NCBI RefSeq assembly: GCF_904424705.1
Contig: NZ_CAJGBF010000007.1
Coordinates: 1-64,000 of the forward strand
Source: Rossellomorea arthrocnemi
Lineage (GTDB): Bacteria; Bacillota; Bacilli; Bacillales; Bacillaceae_B
Length of the DNA stretch: 64,000 nucleotides
Direction: 5' to 3'
Part shown: piece by piece, positions 33,305 through 42,307 of the stretch
Layout of the letters: each line of letters starts with the position of its first letter
Numbering within the stretch: the stretch's first letter is position 1
The notes under the pieces: generated by a model
What the model was told of the DNA's origin: nothing
Databases searched by the model: none
Seen by the model: the letters and a program-made list of their open reading frames with translations, nothing else
Translations under genes and position numbers: made by a program

Positions 33305-33784
33305 ATGACTGCAACCGCTTTAGATGTTCTTCAAACTGTGAAAGATCCTGAAATAGATTCCATCAGCATTGTGGACCTCGGAATGGTCAATCGCATCGAT
33401 CATCAGGAAGACATTCTAGTGATCGAACTGCTTCCCACTTTTGTAGGCTGCCCGGCACTGGATATCATTAAAGGCAATGTGGAGAAGGCATGCAGGGAGC
33501 AGCTTGGGATTCAATCTGTACAGGTTGAGTTCGTCTACTCTCCGCCTTGGACATCGGATCGATTGACTGAGAAGGGCCGTGAGAGGCTGAAGGAATTCGG
33601 CATCGCACCTCCGCCTGAACATTTTACAGGGGAAGAAGATTGGGAGATTCATTGCCCATACTGTGATTCCCTCTTTACCTCGATGGAGAACCTGTTCGGA
33701 CCGACCGCCTGCAGAAGCATCCTCTACTGCAAAGAGTGCCGTAACCCGTTCGAAGCCATGAAGCCGATATCGACGATGATGTGA
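33305..33784 (+). CDS. paaD: Phenylacetyl-CoA epoxidase maturation protein D
   Basis: 159 residues: N-terminal MIP18/DUF59 domain (VKDPEIDSISIVDLGMV, about 11-27) with the conserved Cys in FVGCPALD, and a C-terminal zinc-ribbon-like set of cysteines (CPYC about 117-120, CRSILYCKEC about 136-145). PaaD is thought to help iron-sulfur or di-iron assembly. In most bacteria the next gene is the reductase paaE, but here a 105-bp gap leads to an EthD-like gene instead. Confidence 0.9.
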   Translation: MTATALDVLQTVKDPEIDSISIVDLGMVNRIDHQEDILVIELLPTFVGCPALDIIKGNVEKACREQLGIQSVQVEFVYSPPWTSDRLTEKGRERLKEFGIAPPPEHFTGEEDWEIHCPYCDSLFTSMENLFGPTACRSILYCKECRNPFEAMKPISTMM

Positions 33785-33889
33785 AGTAAGATTGGATTTT
33801 ATAAGCCGTAAAGGAAACTGAAATCAACTATTACTACTTTTTTATTAAAAGATAAAACATATTTTGAAAATCAAAGGAGAGATTCCACT

Positions 33890-34198
33890 ATGGTAAAGCT
33901 GATTGCATTATATAAGCACCCTGAAAACAAAGAGAAATTCGATGAGCACTACTTCAATACCCACGGTCCAATCACGGCGAAGATCCCTGGTCTTAAAAAG
34001 ATGGATGTTACACGGATCGTCGGTTCTCCCATGGGAGGGGAAGGCAAATATTATTTAATGTGCGAAATGTATTATGACAATCATGAAGCATTGAAGGCAG
34101 CCATGAAATCCGATGAAGGAAAAGCTTCAGGGAAGGACCTTATGGGCTTTGCCGCAGAACTCGTCACCCTAATGATCGGCGAAGAAGTGAATGAATAA
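33890..34198 (+). CDS. EthD-domain protein
   Basis: 102 residues, dimeric alpha/beta barrel (EthD) fold: KLIALYKHPENKEKFDEHY, THGPI and C-terminal FAAELVTLMIGEE. EthD-like proteins frequently accompany oxygenase pathways and may act as small hydrolases, isomerases or quenchers of reactive intermediates. Its place between epoxidase genes and paaF suggests help with epoxide or oxepin intermediates, but that is inference. AAAGGAGAG ribosome binding site; overlaps the next gene by 8 bp. Confidence 0.82.
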   Translation: MVKLIALYKHPENKEKFDEHYFNTHGPITAKIPGLKKMDVTRIVGSPMGGEGKYYLMCEMYYDNHEALKAAMKSDEGKASGKDLMGFAAELVTLMIGEEVNE

Positions 34199-34970
34199 AG
34201 AGTACGAATATATTGTAGTGGACGAGAGGGACGGACTTGGTTTCATAGAATTGAACAGACCGAACGTCCTTAACGCCATCAATCGTCCTATGGTATCAGA
34301 GTTGGTTCATGCTTTCGAGGCATTTGACAAGAACGACAATGTAAAAGTGATAGTGTTGTCAGGAAGGGGCAGAGCGTTTGCTGCAGGAGCAGACATCGAT
34401 GAAATGGCAGATGACGGCGCCATTGACCTGGAGCTCTTGAATCAGTTCACCGAATGGGACCGCCTGGCATGGATCAAAAAGCCGATTATCGGTGCGGTCC
34501 AGGGATTTGCACTAGGTGGAGGGTTCGAGCTTGCCCTTTGCTGTGACCTGTTATTCGCTTCCGAGGATGCGAGCTTAGGCTTTCCTGAAGTGAATCTTGG
34601 GGTCATGCCCGGGGCAGGCGGGACACAGCGGCTGACAAAACTGATAGGGAAATCAAGAGCAATGGAATGGTTGTTATCGGGAGACATGTTTACAGCCACC
34701 CAAGCACTCGAATGGGGAGTCATAAACCGGACGATTCCGAAAGAATTATTGGTGGAAGAAACAGAGAAGTTTTCCAGGAAACTGGCTGCTAAGCCTCCAC
34801 TTTCCCTTCGCTTGATAAAGGAGTCGGTACATAAAGCCGTCGATTCCCCGATTTATGAAGGAATGCAGTATGAGCGCAAGAACTTCTATCTGCTTTTCGC
34901 CTCTGAAGATCAGAAAGAAGGCATGAAGGCTTTTGTGGAAAAACGGAAACCGGATTTCAAAGGGAAATAA
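34191..34970 (+). CDS. paaF: Enoyl-CoA hydratase, PaaF-type
   Basis: 259 residues, crotonase fold. Oxyanion-hole stretch FAAGADIDEM (about 60-69) and both catalytic glutamates, in GGGFELALCCD (about 104-114) and FPEVNLGVMPGAGGTQ (about 128-143), are present, so it is a true hydratase. In the Paa route PaaF hydrates 2,3-dehydroadipyl-CoA to 3-hydroxyadipyl-CoA. Starts within the EthD gene. The ORF contains one GAGGGACGGAC word (34226-34236). Confidence 0.88.
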   Translation: MNKEYEYIVVDERDGLGFIELNRPNVLNAINRPMVSELVHAFEAFDKNDNVKVIVLSGRGRAFAAGADIDEMADDGAIDLELLNQFTEWDRLAWIKKPIIGAVQGFALGGGFELALCCDLLFASEDASLGFPEVNLGVMPGAGGTQRLTKLIGKSRAMEWLLSGDMFTATQALEWGVINRTIPKELLVEETEKFSRKLAAKPPLSLRLIKESVHKAVDSPIYEGMQYERKNFYLLFASEDQKEGMKAFVEKRKPDFKGK

Positions 34971-34982
34971 GGAGGCTGCATC

Positions 34983-35756
34983 ATGTTCGAAACGATTAAA
35001 TATGAAGTGAAAAATAACGTAGCCTGGATTACCTTGAACCGTCCTGATAAGCTGAACGCTTTCATCCGACAACTCAATCTGGAAATCCAAAAGGCTGTGA
35101 AGGACTCTTCGCGAAATGAAGACGTGAGAGCCATTGTCATCACGGGAGAAGGAAGGGCGTTTTGCTCAGGGCAAGATTTGAGTGAAGTGGATGAATCCAT
35201 GGATCACGGTGAAGTGCTGCGCCATCATTATGGTCCGATGGTGAAAGAAATCGAGCAGTGTCAAAAACCGGTCATCGCAGCCGTCAATGGAGTGGCTGCA
35301 GGAGCAGGCTTCAGTTTGGCCCTCGCTTGTGATTTCAGGCTTGTGTCTGAGAAAGCGAGCTTTGTGCAAGCATTTGTCCATGTAGGATTGGTCCCGGATT
35401 CAGGGAATTTGTATTACTTATCTAAGATTATTGGATATGCCAAAGCGCTTGAGTTGGCCGTTTTTGGCGAGAAAATAAAGGCGGTCGATGCAGAAAAACT
35501 GGGTCTTGTCACCAAAATCATCTCAATTGATGAGTGGCAGGATGGAACCTCTGCCTTTGCCGAAAGAATTGCCTCTATGCCGACAAAGGCAATCGGCATG
35601 ATGAAGCGTTTATTAAAGGGAAGCGGAGATCTTTCCTTTACCGAATACCTGGAAAAAGAAGCCTGTGCCCAACGGATAGCGGGACTTACAGAAGATCATC
35701 GTGAAGGTGTGACAGCCTTCTTGGAGAAAAGAAAACCAGCCTTTCACGGAAAATAA
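34983..35756 (+). CDS. paaG: 1,2-epoxyphenylacetyl-CoA isomerase, PaaG-type
   Basis: 257 residues, crotonase fold without the paired hydratase glutamates; instead it has the VGLVPDSG motif (about 133-140) with the catalytic Asp characteristic of PaaG. CSGQDLSEVD gives the CoA-binding oxyanion region. PaaG converts the ring epoxide to oxepin-CoA and later shifts double bonds. Excellent ribosome binding site (AAGGAGG); 12 bp after paaF. Confidence 0.9.
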   Translation: MFETIKYEVKNNVAWITLNRPDKLNAFIRQLNLEIQKAVKDSSRNEDVRAIVITGEGRAFCSGQDLSEVDESMDHGEVLRHHYGPMVKEIEQCQKPVIAAVNGVAAGAGFSLALACDFRLVSEKASFVQAFVHVGLVPDSGNLYYLSKIIGYAKALELAVFGEKIKAVDAEKLGLVTKIISIDEWQDGTSAFAERIASMPTKAIGMMKRLLKGSGDLSFTEYLEKEACAQRIAGLTEDHREGVTAFLEKRKPAFHGK

Positions 35757-35779
35757 ACCAACCTAAAGGAGATGGAATG

Positions 35780-37297
35780 ATGTCTACAGTAAAAGAGCAA
35801 AGCTTTGAAGTCCTTGAAATGAAAAGAGAACATTACTCATTGGTGATTAACGGTCAACGTATGGAGAGTGGTTCTGGTGAAACCTTTACGACTTACAATC
35901 CGGCAACTGGCGAAGCCATCGCCACCGTGTCACTGGCGTCGGTAGAAGATGCGGAAAAAGCGGTAGAGGCAGCAAGAAACGCATTTGATTACGGTAAATG
36001 GAAGAAGTTCCCGATCAACAAGCGCTCACGAGTGCTCAATAAAATTGCAGGCATTATGAGATCCCGTTTCAATGAACTTGTTTCCCTTGAAATCATGGAC
36101 AGTGGCAAATCGCTATCCGCGGCACAAGGCCAAGTGATGCAGGCGATCGAAGACTTTGAATTTTATGCAGGAGCCATCGTGGGTCATCGTGGAACGGTCA
36201 ATAACGTTCCAGGACAATTCACGAATGTTGCTGAAAAAGAGCCGGTCGGTGTCTGTGCTCAGATCATCCCTTGGAACTATCCTTTGATGATGGCAGCATG
36301 GAAAATCGCTCCTGCCATCGCCGCAGGCTGCTCGGTTGTAGTGAAACCGGCAACTCTTACACCACTTACGGCCATCGTTCTTGGGGAAATCTGCATTGAA
36401 GCAGGAGTACCTGAAGGGGTTGTTAACATCATCCCGGGAGCTGGATCTTCTGTGGGTAATTGCTTAGTGGAACATGAAAAGGTTGATAAAGTAGCCTTCA
36501 CAGGTTCAACTCCGATCGGTAAAAACATCATGGGAAAAGCATCCCAAACGTTAAAGAGGGTCACTCTTGAATTAGGCGGAAAATCCCCTAACATCGTATT
36601 TGATGATGCTGATTTGGATGCAGCCGTTGACGGTTCCCTATTCGGAATCTTCTATAATACAGGACAATCCTGTGAAGCGCGCTCCAGGTTATATGTACAT
36701 GAAGACATCTACGATGAGTTCATGGAGAAATTCGTTGAAAAGACGAAGAAGCTTAAGCTTGCCGACCCTCATGATAAAGGCACTCATATCGGAGCGATCA
36801 TCAACCAGGATCAGCTTGATACAATCGATGGGTATGTTCAGTCTGCCAAAGATGAGGGAGCCACGATCTTAGCCGGGGGTAGCACGGCCAAGGTAGAAGG
36901 CTTTGAGAATGGCTACTGGTATGAGCCGACGATCATCACCGATGTGAATCACGACATGAAGGTTGTCAAAGAAGAGATCTTCGGACCTGTTGTGGTCGTG
37001 ATGAAGTTCAAGGATGAAAAAGAAGCCATCAAAATGGCAAACGATAGCGAATATGGACTGGGTTCAGCCGTATGGACGCAAAATCATGGTCGTGCTACAA
37101 GAGTATCAAAAGCGATCCAGGCAGGAATCGTCATGGTGAACTGCCCGTTCTCCGCATTCCCGGGTACTCCATTTGGAGGCTACAAGCAGTCGGGATTCGG
37201 CCGCGAGCTTTGTGTAGAAACACTCGATCTTTACACAGAAACGAAGAGTATCATTTCGTACTTTGGAAACCGTCCGTTAAATCCATTTGGCGTATAA
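35780..37297 (+). CDS. Aldehyde dehydrogenase of the paa operon
   Basis: 505 residues, NAD(P)-dependent aldehyde dehydrogenase. Catalytic Glu in LELGGKSP, nucleophilic Cys in NTGQSCEARSRL, and FTGSTPIGK of the Rossmann part. In the paa context it could oxidise the 3-oxo-5,6-dehydrosuberyl-CoA semialdehyde (the job of the aldehyde dehydrogenase half of PaaZ) or phenylacetaldehyde. It lacks the C-terminal MaoC-like hydratase domain of full-length PaaZ. Start at the second of two ATGs, 35780, 7 nt after AAAGGAGA. Confidence 0.85.
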   Translation: MSTVKEQSFEVLEMKREHYSLVINGQRMESGSGETFTTYNPATGEAIATVSLASVEDAEKAVEAARNAFDYGKWKKFPINKRSRVLNKIAGIMRSRFNELVSLEIMDSGKSLSAAQGQVMQAIEDFEFYAGAIVGHRGTVNNVPGQFTNVAEKEPVGVCAQIIPWNYPLMMAAWKIAPAIAAGCSVVVKPATLTPLTAIVLGEICIEAGVPEGVVNIIPGAGSSVGNCLVEHEKVDKVAFTGSTPIGKNIMGKASQTLKRVTLELGGKSPNIVFDDADLDAAVDGSLFGIFYNTGQSCEARSRLYVHEDIYDEFMEKFVEKTKKLKLADPHDKGTHIGAIINQDQLDTIDGYVQSAKDEGATILAGGSTAKVEGFENGYWYEPTIITDVNHDMKVVKEEIFGPVVVVMKFKDEKEAIKMANDSEYGLGSAVWTQNHGRATRVSKAIQAGIVMVNCPFSAFPGTPFGGYKQSGFGRELCVETLDLYTETKSIISYFGNRPLNPFGV

Positions 37298-37313
37298 GAA
37301 AGAAGCATCAGCA

Positions 37314-37342
37314 GGGGTTGTCCTATCAGGGTCAACCCCTTA
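37314..37342 (+). other. Intercistronic hairpin before paaH
   Basis: AGGGGTTG pairs with TCAACCCCT around an 11-nt loop, without a clean T-run. It probably tunes or processes the paa mRNA rather than ends it. Confidence 0.45.
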
Positions 37343-37365
37343 TTGCAAGAAAGGGGAAATGAAGT

Positions 37366-38241
37366 ATGACACAGCATATCGTGGTAGTAGGTTCCGGTGT
37401 AATGGGTAGAGGGATTGCCTATGTAAGTGCAACAGGAGGATTCAGGACCACACTGGTTGATATTAATCAAGAGCAGTTAGATCATGCGAGAAATGAGATT
37501 GGGGTCATTTTTCAAAAAGGGATTGAGAGAAACAAGCTCACTCAGCAGGAGTACGTGGAAACAAAAGAGTTGATGAGCTTTTCAACGAATTTATCCATTG
37601 CCGTCAGGGATGCCGACGTCGTGATCGAAGCCGTTCCGGAAAAGACAGACATCAAGCGTGGTGTGTTCGAAGTGCTGGATGCCCATGCCCCCGAATATTG
37701 CTATCTGGCGACCAATACCTCCACTATGAGTCCGACTGAGATCGGCTCCTTTACGAAACGGCCAGACAAAGTAATCGCCATGCACTTTTTCAACCCTGTA
37801 CATAAAATGCCACTCATTGAAATCATCAGGGGATTGGAAACAAGTGATGAAACAGCAGAGGTCATCCAGCAGGTCGCCCGCCTGATGGGGAAAGAAACGG
37901 TGGTGATCAATGAGTTCCCCGGATTTGTCACAAGCAGAATCTCGGCACTTGTCGGAAATGAAGCGTTCTATATGCTGCAGGAAGGACTCGGATCTCCGGA
38001 GGAAATCGATAAGGCGATCAAGCTCGGCCTTAATTATCCGATGGGGCCGTTTGAGCTTGGTGATTTAGTCGGGTTGGATACACGATTAAACAATCTTAAG
38101 TACCTTCATGAAAAGCTTGGGGAAAAGTATCGACCTGCACCCCTGTTAGAGAAATACGTGAAGGCTGGCCGCCTCGGGAGGAAAACAGGTAAAGGGGTTT
38201 ATGATTATACCGAAACGAAGGAAAAGGAGCATCAATCATGA
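37366..38241 (+). CDS. paaH: 3-hydroxyacyl-CoA dehydrogenase, PaaH-type
   Basis: 291 residues. N-terminal NAD-binding motif VVGSGVMGRGIA (about 7-18), then MHFFNPVHKMPLIEII (about 140-155, with the catalytic His), and the C-terminal dimer domain LNYPMGPFELGDLVGLD. It oxidises 3-hydroxyadipyl-CoA to 3-oxoadipyl-CoA with NAD+. The end overlaps the thiolase start by 4 bp (ATGA). GAAAGGGG ribosome binding site. Confidence 0.9.
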   Translation: MTQHIVVVGSGVMGRGIAYVSATGGFRTTLVDINQEQLDHARNEIGVIFQKGIERNKLTQQEYVETKELMSFSTNLSIAVRDADVVIEAVPEKTDIKRGVFEVLDAHAPEYCYLATNTSTMSPTEIGSFTKRPDKVIAMHFFNPVHKMPLIEIIRGLETSDETAEVIQQVARLMGKETVVINEFPGFVTSRISALVGNEAFYMLQEGLGSPEEIDKAIKLGLNYPMGPFELGDLVGLDTRLNNLKYLHEKLGEKYRPAPLLEKYVKAGRLGRKTGKGVYDYTETKEKEHQS

Positions 38242-39443
38242 GAGAGGTTGTCATTGTCGATGCCGTCCGGACCCCGATTGGAAAATACAAAGGCTCCTTA
38301 AAAGAGGTCCGTCCTGATGACTTAGGAGCTCACGTCATTAGAGCTCTTGTGAAACGGAATCCAACGGTGCCCGTGGATGCGATTGAAGAAGTGGTACTTG
38401 GAAATGCCAACGGTGCCGGAGAGGATAATCGGAATGTCGCACGGATGTCGACTCTGCTCTCGGGCCTCCCTGTCGAAGTCGGAGCGACTACCATCAACCG
38501 TCTATGCGGATCAGGACTGGATGCTGTGAACTATGCAGCAAGAGCCATCCTTGCGAATGAAGGGGAAGTCTTCATTGCAGGGGGAACAGAAAGCATGACT
38601 CGTGCTCCGTACGTCATGGCGAAACCTTCGAAGGATTTTCCAAGAGGCAATATGGAAATGTTCGATACGACAATCGGATGGCGCTTCGTCAATTCCCGGC
38701 TGAAAGAAAAATACGGGACCGATTCTATGCCGGAAACAGCTGAAAACGTAGCGAAGCAGTTTGGCATTTCCCGTGAAGAACAGGATCATTTTGCGTATTG
38801 GAGTCAAATGAAAGCGAAACGTGCCATGGACGAAGAACGTTTTAACGAAGAGGTCGTACCAGTTGAATTACAGGATCGCAAAGGGAATGTCTCTACCTTT
38901 TTGAAGGATGAACACCCAAGACCCGAAACGAATAGTGAGAAGCTGCAAAAGCTAAAGCCGCTGTTTCAAGGAGGAACCGTTACGGCAGGGAATGCTTCCG
39001 GCATAAATGATGGTGCTTCGGCCCTTTTATTAATGAGCAGGGAAAAAGCGGATGAATTAGGCGTAACGCCACTTGCCCGCTACGTGACTTCAGCAACATC
39101 TGGCCTTGAGCCTTCTGTCATGGGACTGGGACCGGTCTATGCTACACAGAAGGTCCTGAAACGTTCAGGTCTTGCCCTTGACGAGATTGGTTTAGTCGAG
39201 TTGAACGAAGCCTTCGCAGCCCAGTCCATCGCCTGTATCCGTGAACTTGGACTGAATGAAGAAATCGTCAACGTCAATGGAGGAGCCATTGCCTTTGGTC
39301 ATCCACTCGGGGCAAGTGGAGCACGCATCCTTACCACTCTTCTATATGAAATGAAGAAAAGGAAGGTCCGATACGGCCTGTCTACCATGTGCATTGGAGT
39401 GGGGCAGGGTATCGCGACCTTAGTGGAAAACATAGAATCGTAA
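38238..39443 (+). CDS. paaJ: 3-oxoadipyl-CoA thiolase, PaaJ-type
   Basis: 401 residues, thiolase. Nucleophilic Cys90 in [12 protein letters not shown], His355 in GHPLGASGA, and acid/base Cys385 in TMCIGVGQG. It would cleave 3-oxoadipyl-CoA to succinyl-CoA and acetyl-CoA, and possibly 3-oxo-5,6-dehydrosuberyl-CoA earlier in the path. Last gene of the paa transcript, followed by a terminator. Confidence 0.92.
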   Translation: MREVVIVDAVRTPIGKYKGSLKEVRPDDLGAHVIRALVKRNPTVPVDAIEEVVLGNANGAGEDNRNVARMSTLLSGLPVEVGATTINRLCGSGLDAVNYAARAILANEGEVFIAGGTESMTRAPYVMAKPSKDFPRGNMEMFDTTIGWRFVNSRLKEKYGTDSMPETAENVAKQFGISREEQDHFAYWSQMKAKRAMDEERFNEEVVPVELQDRKGNVSTFLKDEHPRPETNSEKLQKLKPLFQGGTVTAGNASGINDGASALLLMSREKADELGVTPLARYVTSATSGLEPSVMGLGPVYATQKVLKRSGLALDEIGLVELNEAFAAQSIACIRELGLNEEIVNVNGGAIAFGHPLGASGARILTTLLYEMKKRKVRYGLSTMCIGVGQGIATLVENIES

Positions 39444-39445
39444 GT

Positions 39446-39472
39446 GCCCTGTTTATGCAGGGCTTTTTGTGA
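39446..39472 (+). terminator. Terminator of the paa operon
   Basis: GCCCTG and CAGGGC pair over TTTATG, followed by TTTTT. Confidence 0.8.
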
Positions 39473-39517
39473 TTAAGACATTTCTTTTATAGAAAAGATA
39501 GATGTGAGGTGATTCAG

Positions 39518-39739
39518 ATGGAATTTGAAATCTTGACAGTGGAGAGTGAAATCCCATGTCTTGTAGTTGCAGACGAGGATAACGGAAGGTTCATGATACG
39601 GAAAGCCGACACAAGCGGAGAAGTGTTCAACAGCCAGGAAGAGCTTGTGAACTGGATCGATGAGAACTGGTCCCAGGAGAAAATTGTGAACACATATGAT
39701 TTTGTGAAGATGTTGGAGATGCTGAGGGTGTATCATTGA
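39518..39739 (+). CDS. Small acidic hypothetical protein
   Basis: 73 residues from ATG 39518, with GAGGTG upstream and a terminator directly after, so probably a real gene. No known motif; two cysteine-poor halves, acidic C-terminal region (NSQEELVNWIDENWSQEK). Located between the paa operon and paaX. I do not recognise the family and propose no function. Confidence 0.6.
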   Translation: MEFEILTVESEIPCLVVADEDNGRFMIRKADTSGEVFNSQEELVNWIDENWSQEKIVNTYDFVKMLEMLRVYH

Positions 39740-39740
39740 A

Positions 39741-39772
39741 GGTCAGGCTTTAAGGGAGAGCCTGATTTTTTT
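39741..39772 (+). terminator. Terminator after the small hypothetical gene
   Basis: TCAGGCT pairs with AGCCTGA over 9 nt, followed by seven Ts. Confidence 0.8.
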
Positions 39773-39839
39773 GTTTGTATACCTTCATTCAAGAAGATTC
39801 ATTTATCTCCCCTGGAGGTTTGTGATATTATATTAACTA

Positions 39840-39861
39840 AACGTAAAATTAACGTCATGAA
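39840..39861 (+). promoter_or_regulatory. Candidate PaaX operator before paaX
   Basis: AACGTAAAATTAACGT (39840-39855) is the best example of the AACG-N7-AACG motif. It follows a -10-like TATTAT (39826-39831) and lies 32 nt before the paaX start, fitting autoregulation. Confidence 0.6.
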
Positions 39862-39892
39862 AGAATGAGATATAACAAAAGGAGAGGCAGCA

Positions 39893-40768
39893 ATGAATAC
39901 AAGGTCAATGATCTTTACACTATACGGGGACTATATCCGGCATTATGGAAATAAAATATGGATTGGCAGTTTGATCCGTCTCCTCAATGAATTTGGTCAT
40001 AACGATCAAGCCGTCCGAGCCGCGATTTCAAGGATGAATAAGCAGGGGTGGGTCAAGGCGGAGAAACAGGGAAACAAAAGCTACTACTCTCTCACAGAAC
40101 GTGGAGTGGCCCGCATGGAAGAGGCGGCAAACAGGATATTTAAGCTGAAGCCTGAGCAATGGGACGGAAAATGGAGAATCCTTATGTATTCGATTCCTGA
40201 GGAAATCAGGAGTATCCGGGATGAGCTGAGAAAGGAATTGGTTTGGAGCGGATTTGGCACTCTATCAACAAGCACGTGGATTTCTCCTAACAACCTTGAG
40301 AAACAAGTGCAGTCCCTGATAGGGAAATATGATATCAAACAATACGTCGATTTCTTTATCGCCGAGTACGAAGGCCCCAATGAAAATCAGCGATTGATTG
40401 AAAAGAGCTGGGACCTGAACGATATCAATGACCGTTACCAGGAATTCATCTCCCGCTACAGTCAGCAGTATATGATTGATAAGAGTAAAATCGGTAAAGG
40501 GCAAATGACAGATGCTGAATGTTTCGTTGAAAGAACGAAGCTTGTCCACGAATACCGGAAATTCCTCTTCGTCGATCCAGGCCTGCCGGAAGAACTTCTT
40601 CCAGAGAAATGGCTTGGAGCACACGCTGCCACTCTGTTCGGAGAATACTACAAAGAACTCGCAGAACCGGCATCCCGCTTCTTCGAAAGTGTATTTGAAG
40701 ACGGCAATGAACTGAAAAACAAAGACCTGAGCTATAATGTGATGACCCATCCATTATTGCTGGATTGA
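39893..40768 (+). CDS. paaX: Phenylacetate-responsive repressor
   Basis: 291 residues. N-terminal winged helix (VRAAISRMNKQGWVKAEKQG, about 41-60), central PaaX domain (KWRILMYSIPEEIRSIRDEL) and a C-terminal domain with LLPEKWLGAHAATLFGEYY, the order found in PaaX repressors. In E. coli PaaX is released from DNA by phenylacetyl-CoA. Here it probably controls its own gene and the paa, transporter and Phe-catabolic promoters that share the AACG-N7-AACG motif. Monocistronic with its own terminator. Confidence 0.9.
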   Translation: MNTRSMIFTLYGDYIRHYGNKIWIGSLIRLLNEFGHNDQAVRAAISRMNKQGWVKAEKQGNKSYYSLTERGVARMEEAANRIFKLKPEQWDGKWRILMYSIPEEIRSIRDELRKELVWSGFGTLSTSTWISPNNLEKQVQSLIGKYDIKQYVDFFIAEYEGPNENQRLIEKSWDLNDINDRYQEFISRYSQQYMIDKSKIGKGQMTDAECFVERTKLVHEYRKFLFVDPGLPEELLPEKWLGAHAATLFGEYYKELAEPASRFFESVFEDGNELKNKDLSYNVMTHPLLLD

Positions 40769-40775
40769 ACAAGTC

Positions 40776-40809
40776 CACCTGTCGGTTCCATTCGGCAGGT
40801 GTTTTTTTT
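40776..40809 (+). terminator. Terminator after paaX
   Basis: CACCTGTCG pairs with CGGCAGGTG (one mismatch), followed by eight Ts. The GAGGGACGGACC word starts immediately after, at 40810. Confidence 0.85.
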
Positions 40810-40866
40810 GAGGGACGGACCTCTAGAATCCGAGGGTGACACTTGTCGAACAATTCCAAAAAGTAT

Positions 40867-40888
40867 AACATAAAATTAACGAAGGAGG
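40867..40888 (+). promoter_or_regulatory. Candidate PaaX operator before the nitronate monooxygenase gene
   Basis: AACATAAAATTAACGA differs from the paaX copy at two positions. It lies between a -10-like TATAAC (40864-40869) and the ribosome binding site, which it overlaps. Confidence 0.5.
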
Positions 40889-40894
40889 ATTATA

Positions 40895-41851
40895 ATGAAT
40901 AACCTAACGAACGTCTTACATATAAAATATCCCATCATTCAAGGCGGCATGGGAAATATCAGTAATGCTCCGCTGACGGCGGCTATCTCCGAGGCCGGCG
41001 CATTAGGGACAATCGGTGTCGGTACTATGGGTGTGGAGGAAGTAGAGGGGATCATTTTAGATACGAAAAAGAGAACCACCAAACCTTTCGCTCTGAACAT
41101 CCCGATTTCCATCACTCCTCACCTGCAGGATATGATCAGGCTCGTCGTAAAACACGGGGTACCGGTCGTTTCCTTATCTGCAGGAAACCCGGCTCCCCTC
41201 ATTCCTTATTTCCACGAACACAACGTTAAGGTGATTTGCGTCGTCGCTTCAAAAAAACAGGGAAAAAAAGCGGAAGAAGCAGGAGCGGACGTGATTGTGG
41301 CGGAAGGATATGAAGCTGCCGGCATCAATTCCAATCTTGAAACGACCACCCTGGCTCTCATCCCTCAGCTCGTCGATACGGTGAAGATTCCCGTGGCGGC
41401 AGCAGGGGGCATCGGTGATGGTCGCGGGCTTGCTTCCATGCTTGCCCTTGGCGCCTGCGGGGTACAGATGGGAACACGGTTCATCGCGACAAAAGAAGCT
41501 CCTTTTCATGAAAACTATAAATCTACTCTGGTAGATGCTAAGGACGATGGTACAGTCATCGTAGGCCGTTCTGTCGGCAGGGTCAGACGGGTGATGAAGA
41601 CCCCATATGCAGCAGGACTGCTTCAAACAGAGCAGGAAGGGGTGGACCTTGATGAGTTCAGTCGGATGACTTCCGAGGATTATCATCGTATCGGAGCACT
41701 TGAAGGGAAGCTGGATCAGGGCTTTATAAACGGCGGGCAGGTGTCTGGGCTTGTATCCGATATTCCGACGGTAGCAGAGCTACTGGAGAGAATGATAGGG
41801 GATGCACAAGAGATTTTTAGAGAGCTCTCCAGTAAAGGAATGCAATTTTAA
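40895..41851 (+). CDS. Nitronate monooxygenase / NPD-family flavoenzyme
   Basis: 318 residues, FMN-binding TIM barrel. Typical segments are YPIIQGGMGNIS (about 11-22), EAGALGTIG, VIVAEGYEAAG, VPVAAAGGIGDGRGL-like (about 168-182) and GVQMGTRFIAT. The family holds nitronate monooxygenases, FabK and unrelated oxidoreductases, so the reaction is not certain. The candidate PaaX operator overlapping its ribosome binding site ties it to aromatic catabolism. Strong ribosome binding site GAAGGAGG and its own terminator. Confidence 0.82.
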   Translation: MNNLTNVLHIKYPIIQGGMGNISNAPLTAAISEAGALGTIGVGTMGVEEVEGIILDTKKRTTKPFALNIPISITPHLQDMIRLVVKHGVPVVSLSAGNPAPLIPYFHEHNVKVICVVASKKQGKKAEEAGADVIVAEGYEAAGINSNLETTTLALIPQLVDTVKIPVAAAGGIGDGRGLASMLALGACGVQMGTRFIATKEAPFHENYKSTLVDAKDDGTVIVGRSVGRVRRVMKTPYAAGLLQTEQEGVDLDEFSRMTSEDYHRIGALEGKLDQGFINGGQVSGLVSDIPTVAELLERMIGDAQEIFRELSSKGMQF

Positions 41852-41859
41852 TTTTAATT

Positions 41860-41894
41860 GAAGCGCTGATCCTTGTAGGGAGAGCGCTTTTTTA
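41860..41894 (+). terminator. Terminator after the nitronate monooxygenase-like gene
   Basis: AAGCGCT pairs with AGCGCTT over 14 nt, followed by TTTTTT. Confidence 0.75.
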
Positions 41895-42162
41895 GTGGAA
41901 CAGGTTTAACTATCTTCCACTATCAAGTCAGAAAACTATAGCAAAAAACGATTGAATAAGCTGTAACTGAAAATGAGGCCACGCGAGGTTGGTCGTCTCA
42001 TAAAAACTACTACAATCTCAATGAATTGGCGATTCCACAAATACTAGACAAAGTAAGCCCAAAGCCATGACTCCCCATTCAACCTCCACTCTTCCCGAAA
42101 AATTTTCCTCAATTCACTCTAGATATTCCCCTCAAGACCGACTATACTAGTATTAATTTTTA
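41895..42162. other. Gene-free stretch
   Basis: I see no convincing ORF, RNA gene or repeat here. Low-complexity A/T-rich intergenic DNA leading to the promoter region of the ABC importer. Confidence 0.5.
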
Positions 42163-42225
42163 AATTTTCGGAATATTATTGACTATTTTGTGACAGGAGT
42201 GATAATATAACGTTGTATTTACGTT
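42163..42225 (+). promoter_or_regulatory. CodY-like box, promoter and candidate PaaX operator of the ABC importer
   Basis: AATTTTCGGAATATT (42163-42177) matches the CodY consensus at 13 of 15 positions. It abuts TTGACT (42179-42184), then 18 nt and TAATAT (42203-42208). The AACG-N7-AACG motif is present on the minus strand (42225-42210), covering the likely transcription start. The order CodY box, promoter, operator repeats that of the paa operon. Confidence 0.65.
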
Positions 42226-42307
42226 GAGTGGTATTTTTATCATATCTGGATTTGCTAGTCTTGTAGACTACTCATCATATATCAGGAAGAGAAAAAGGGG
42301 GATTTCT

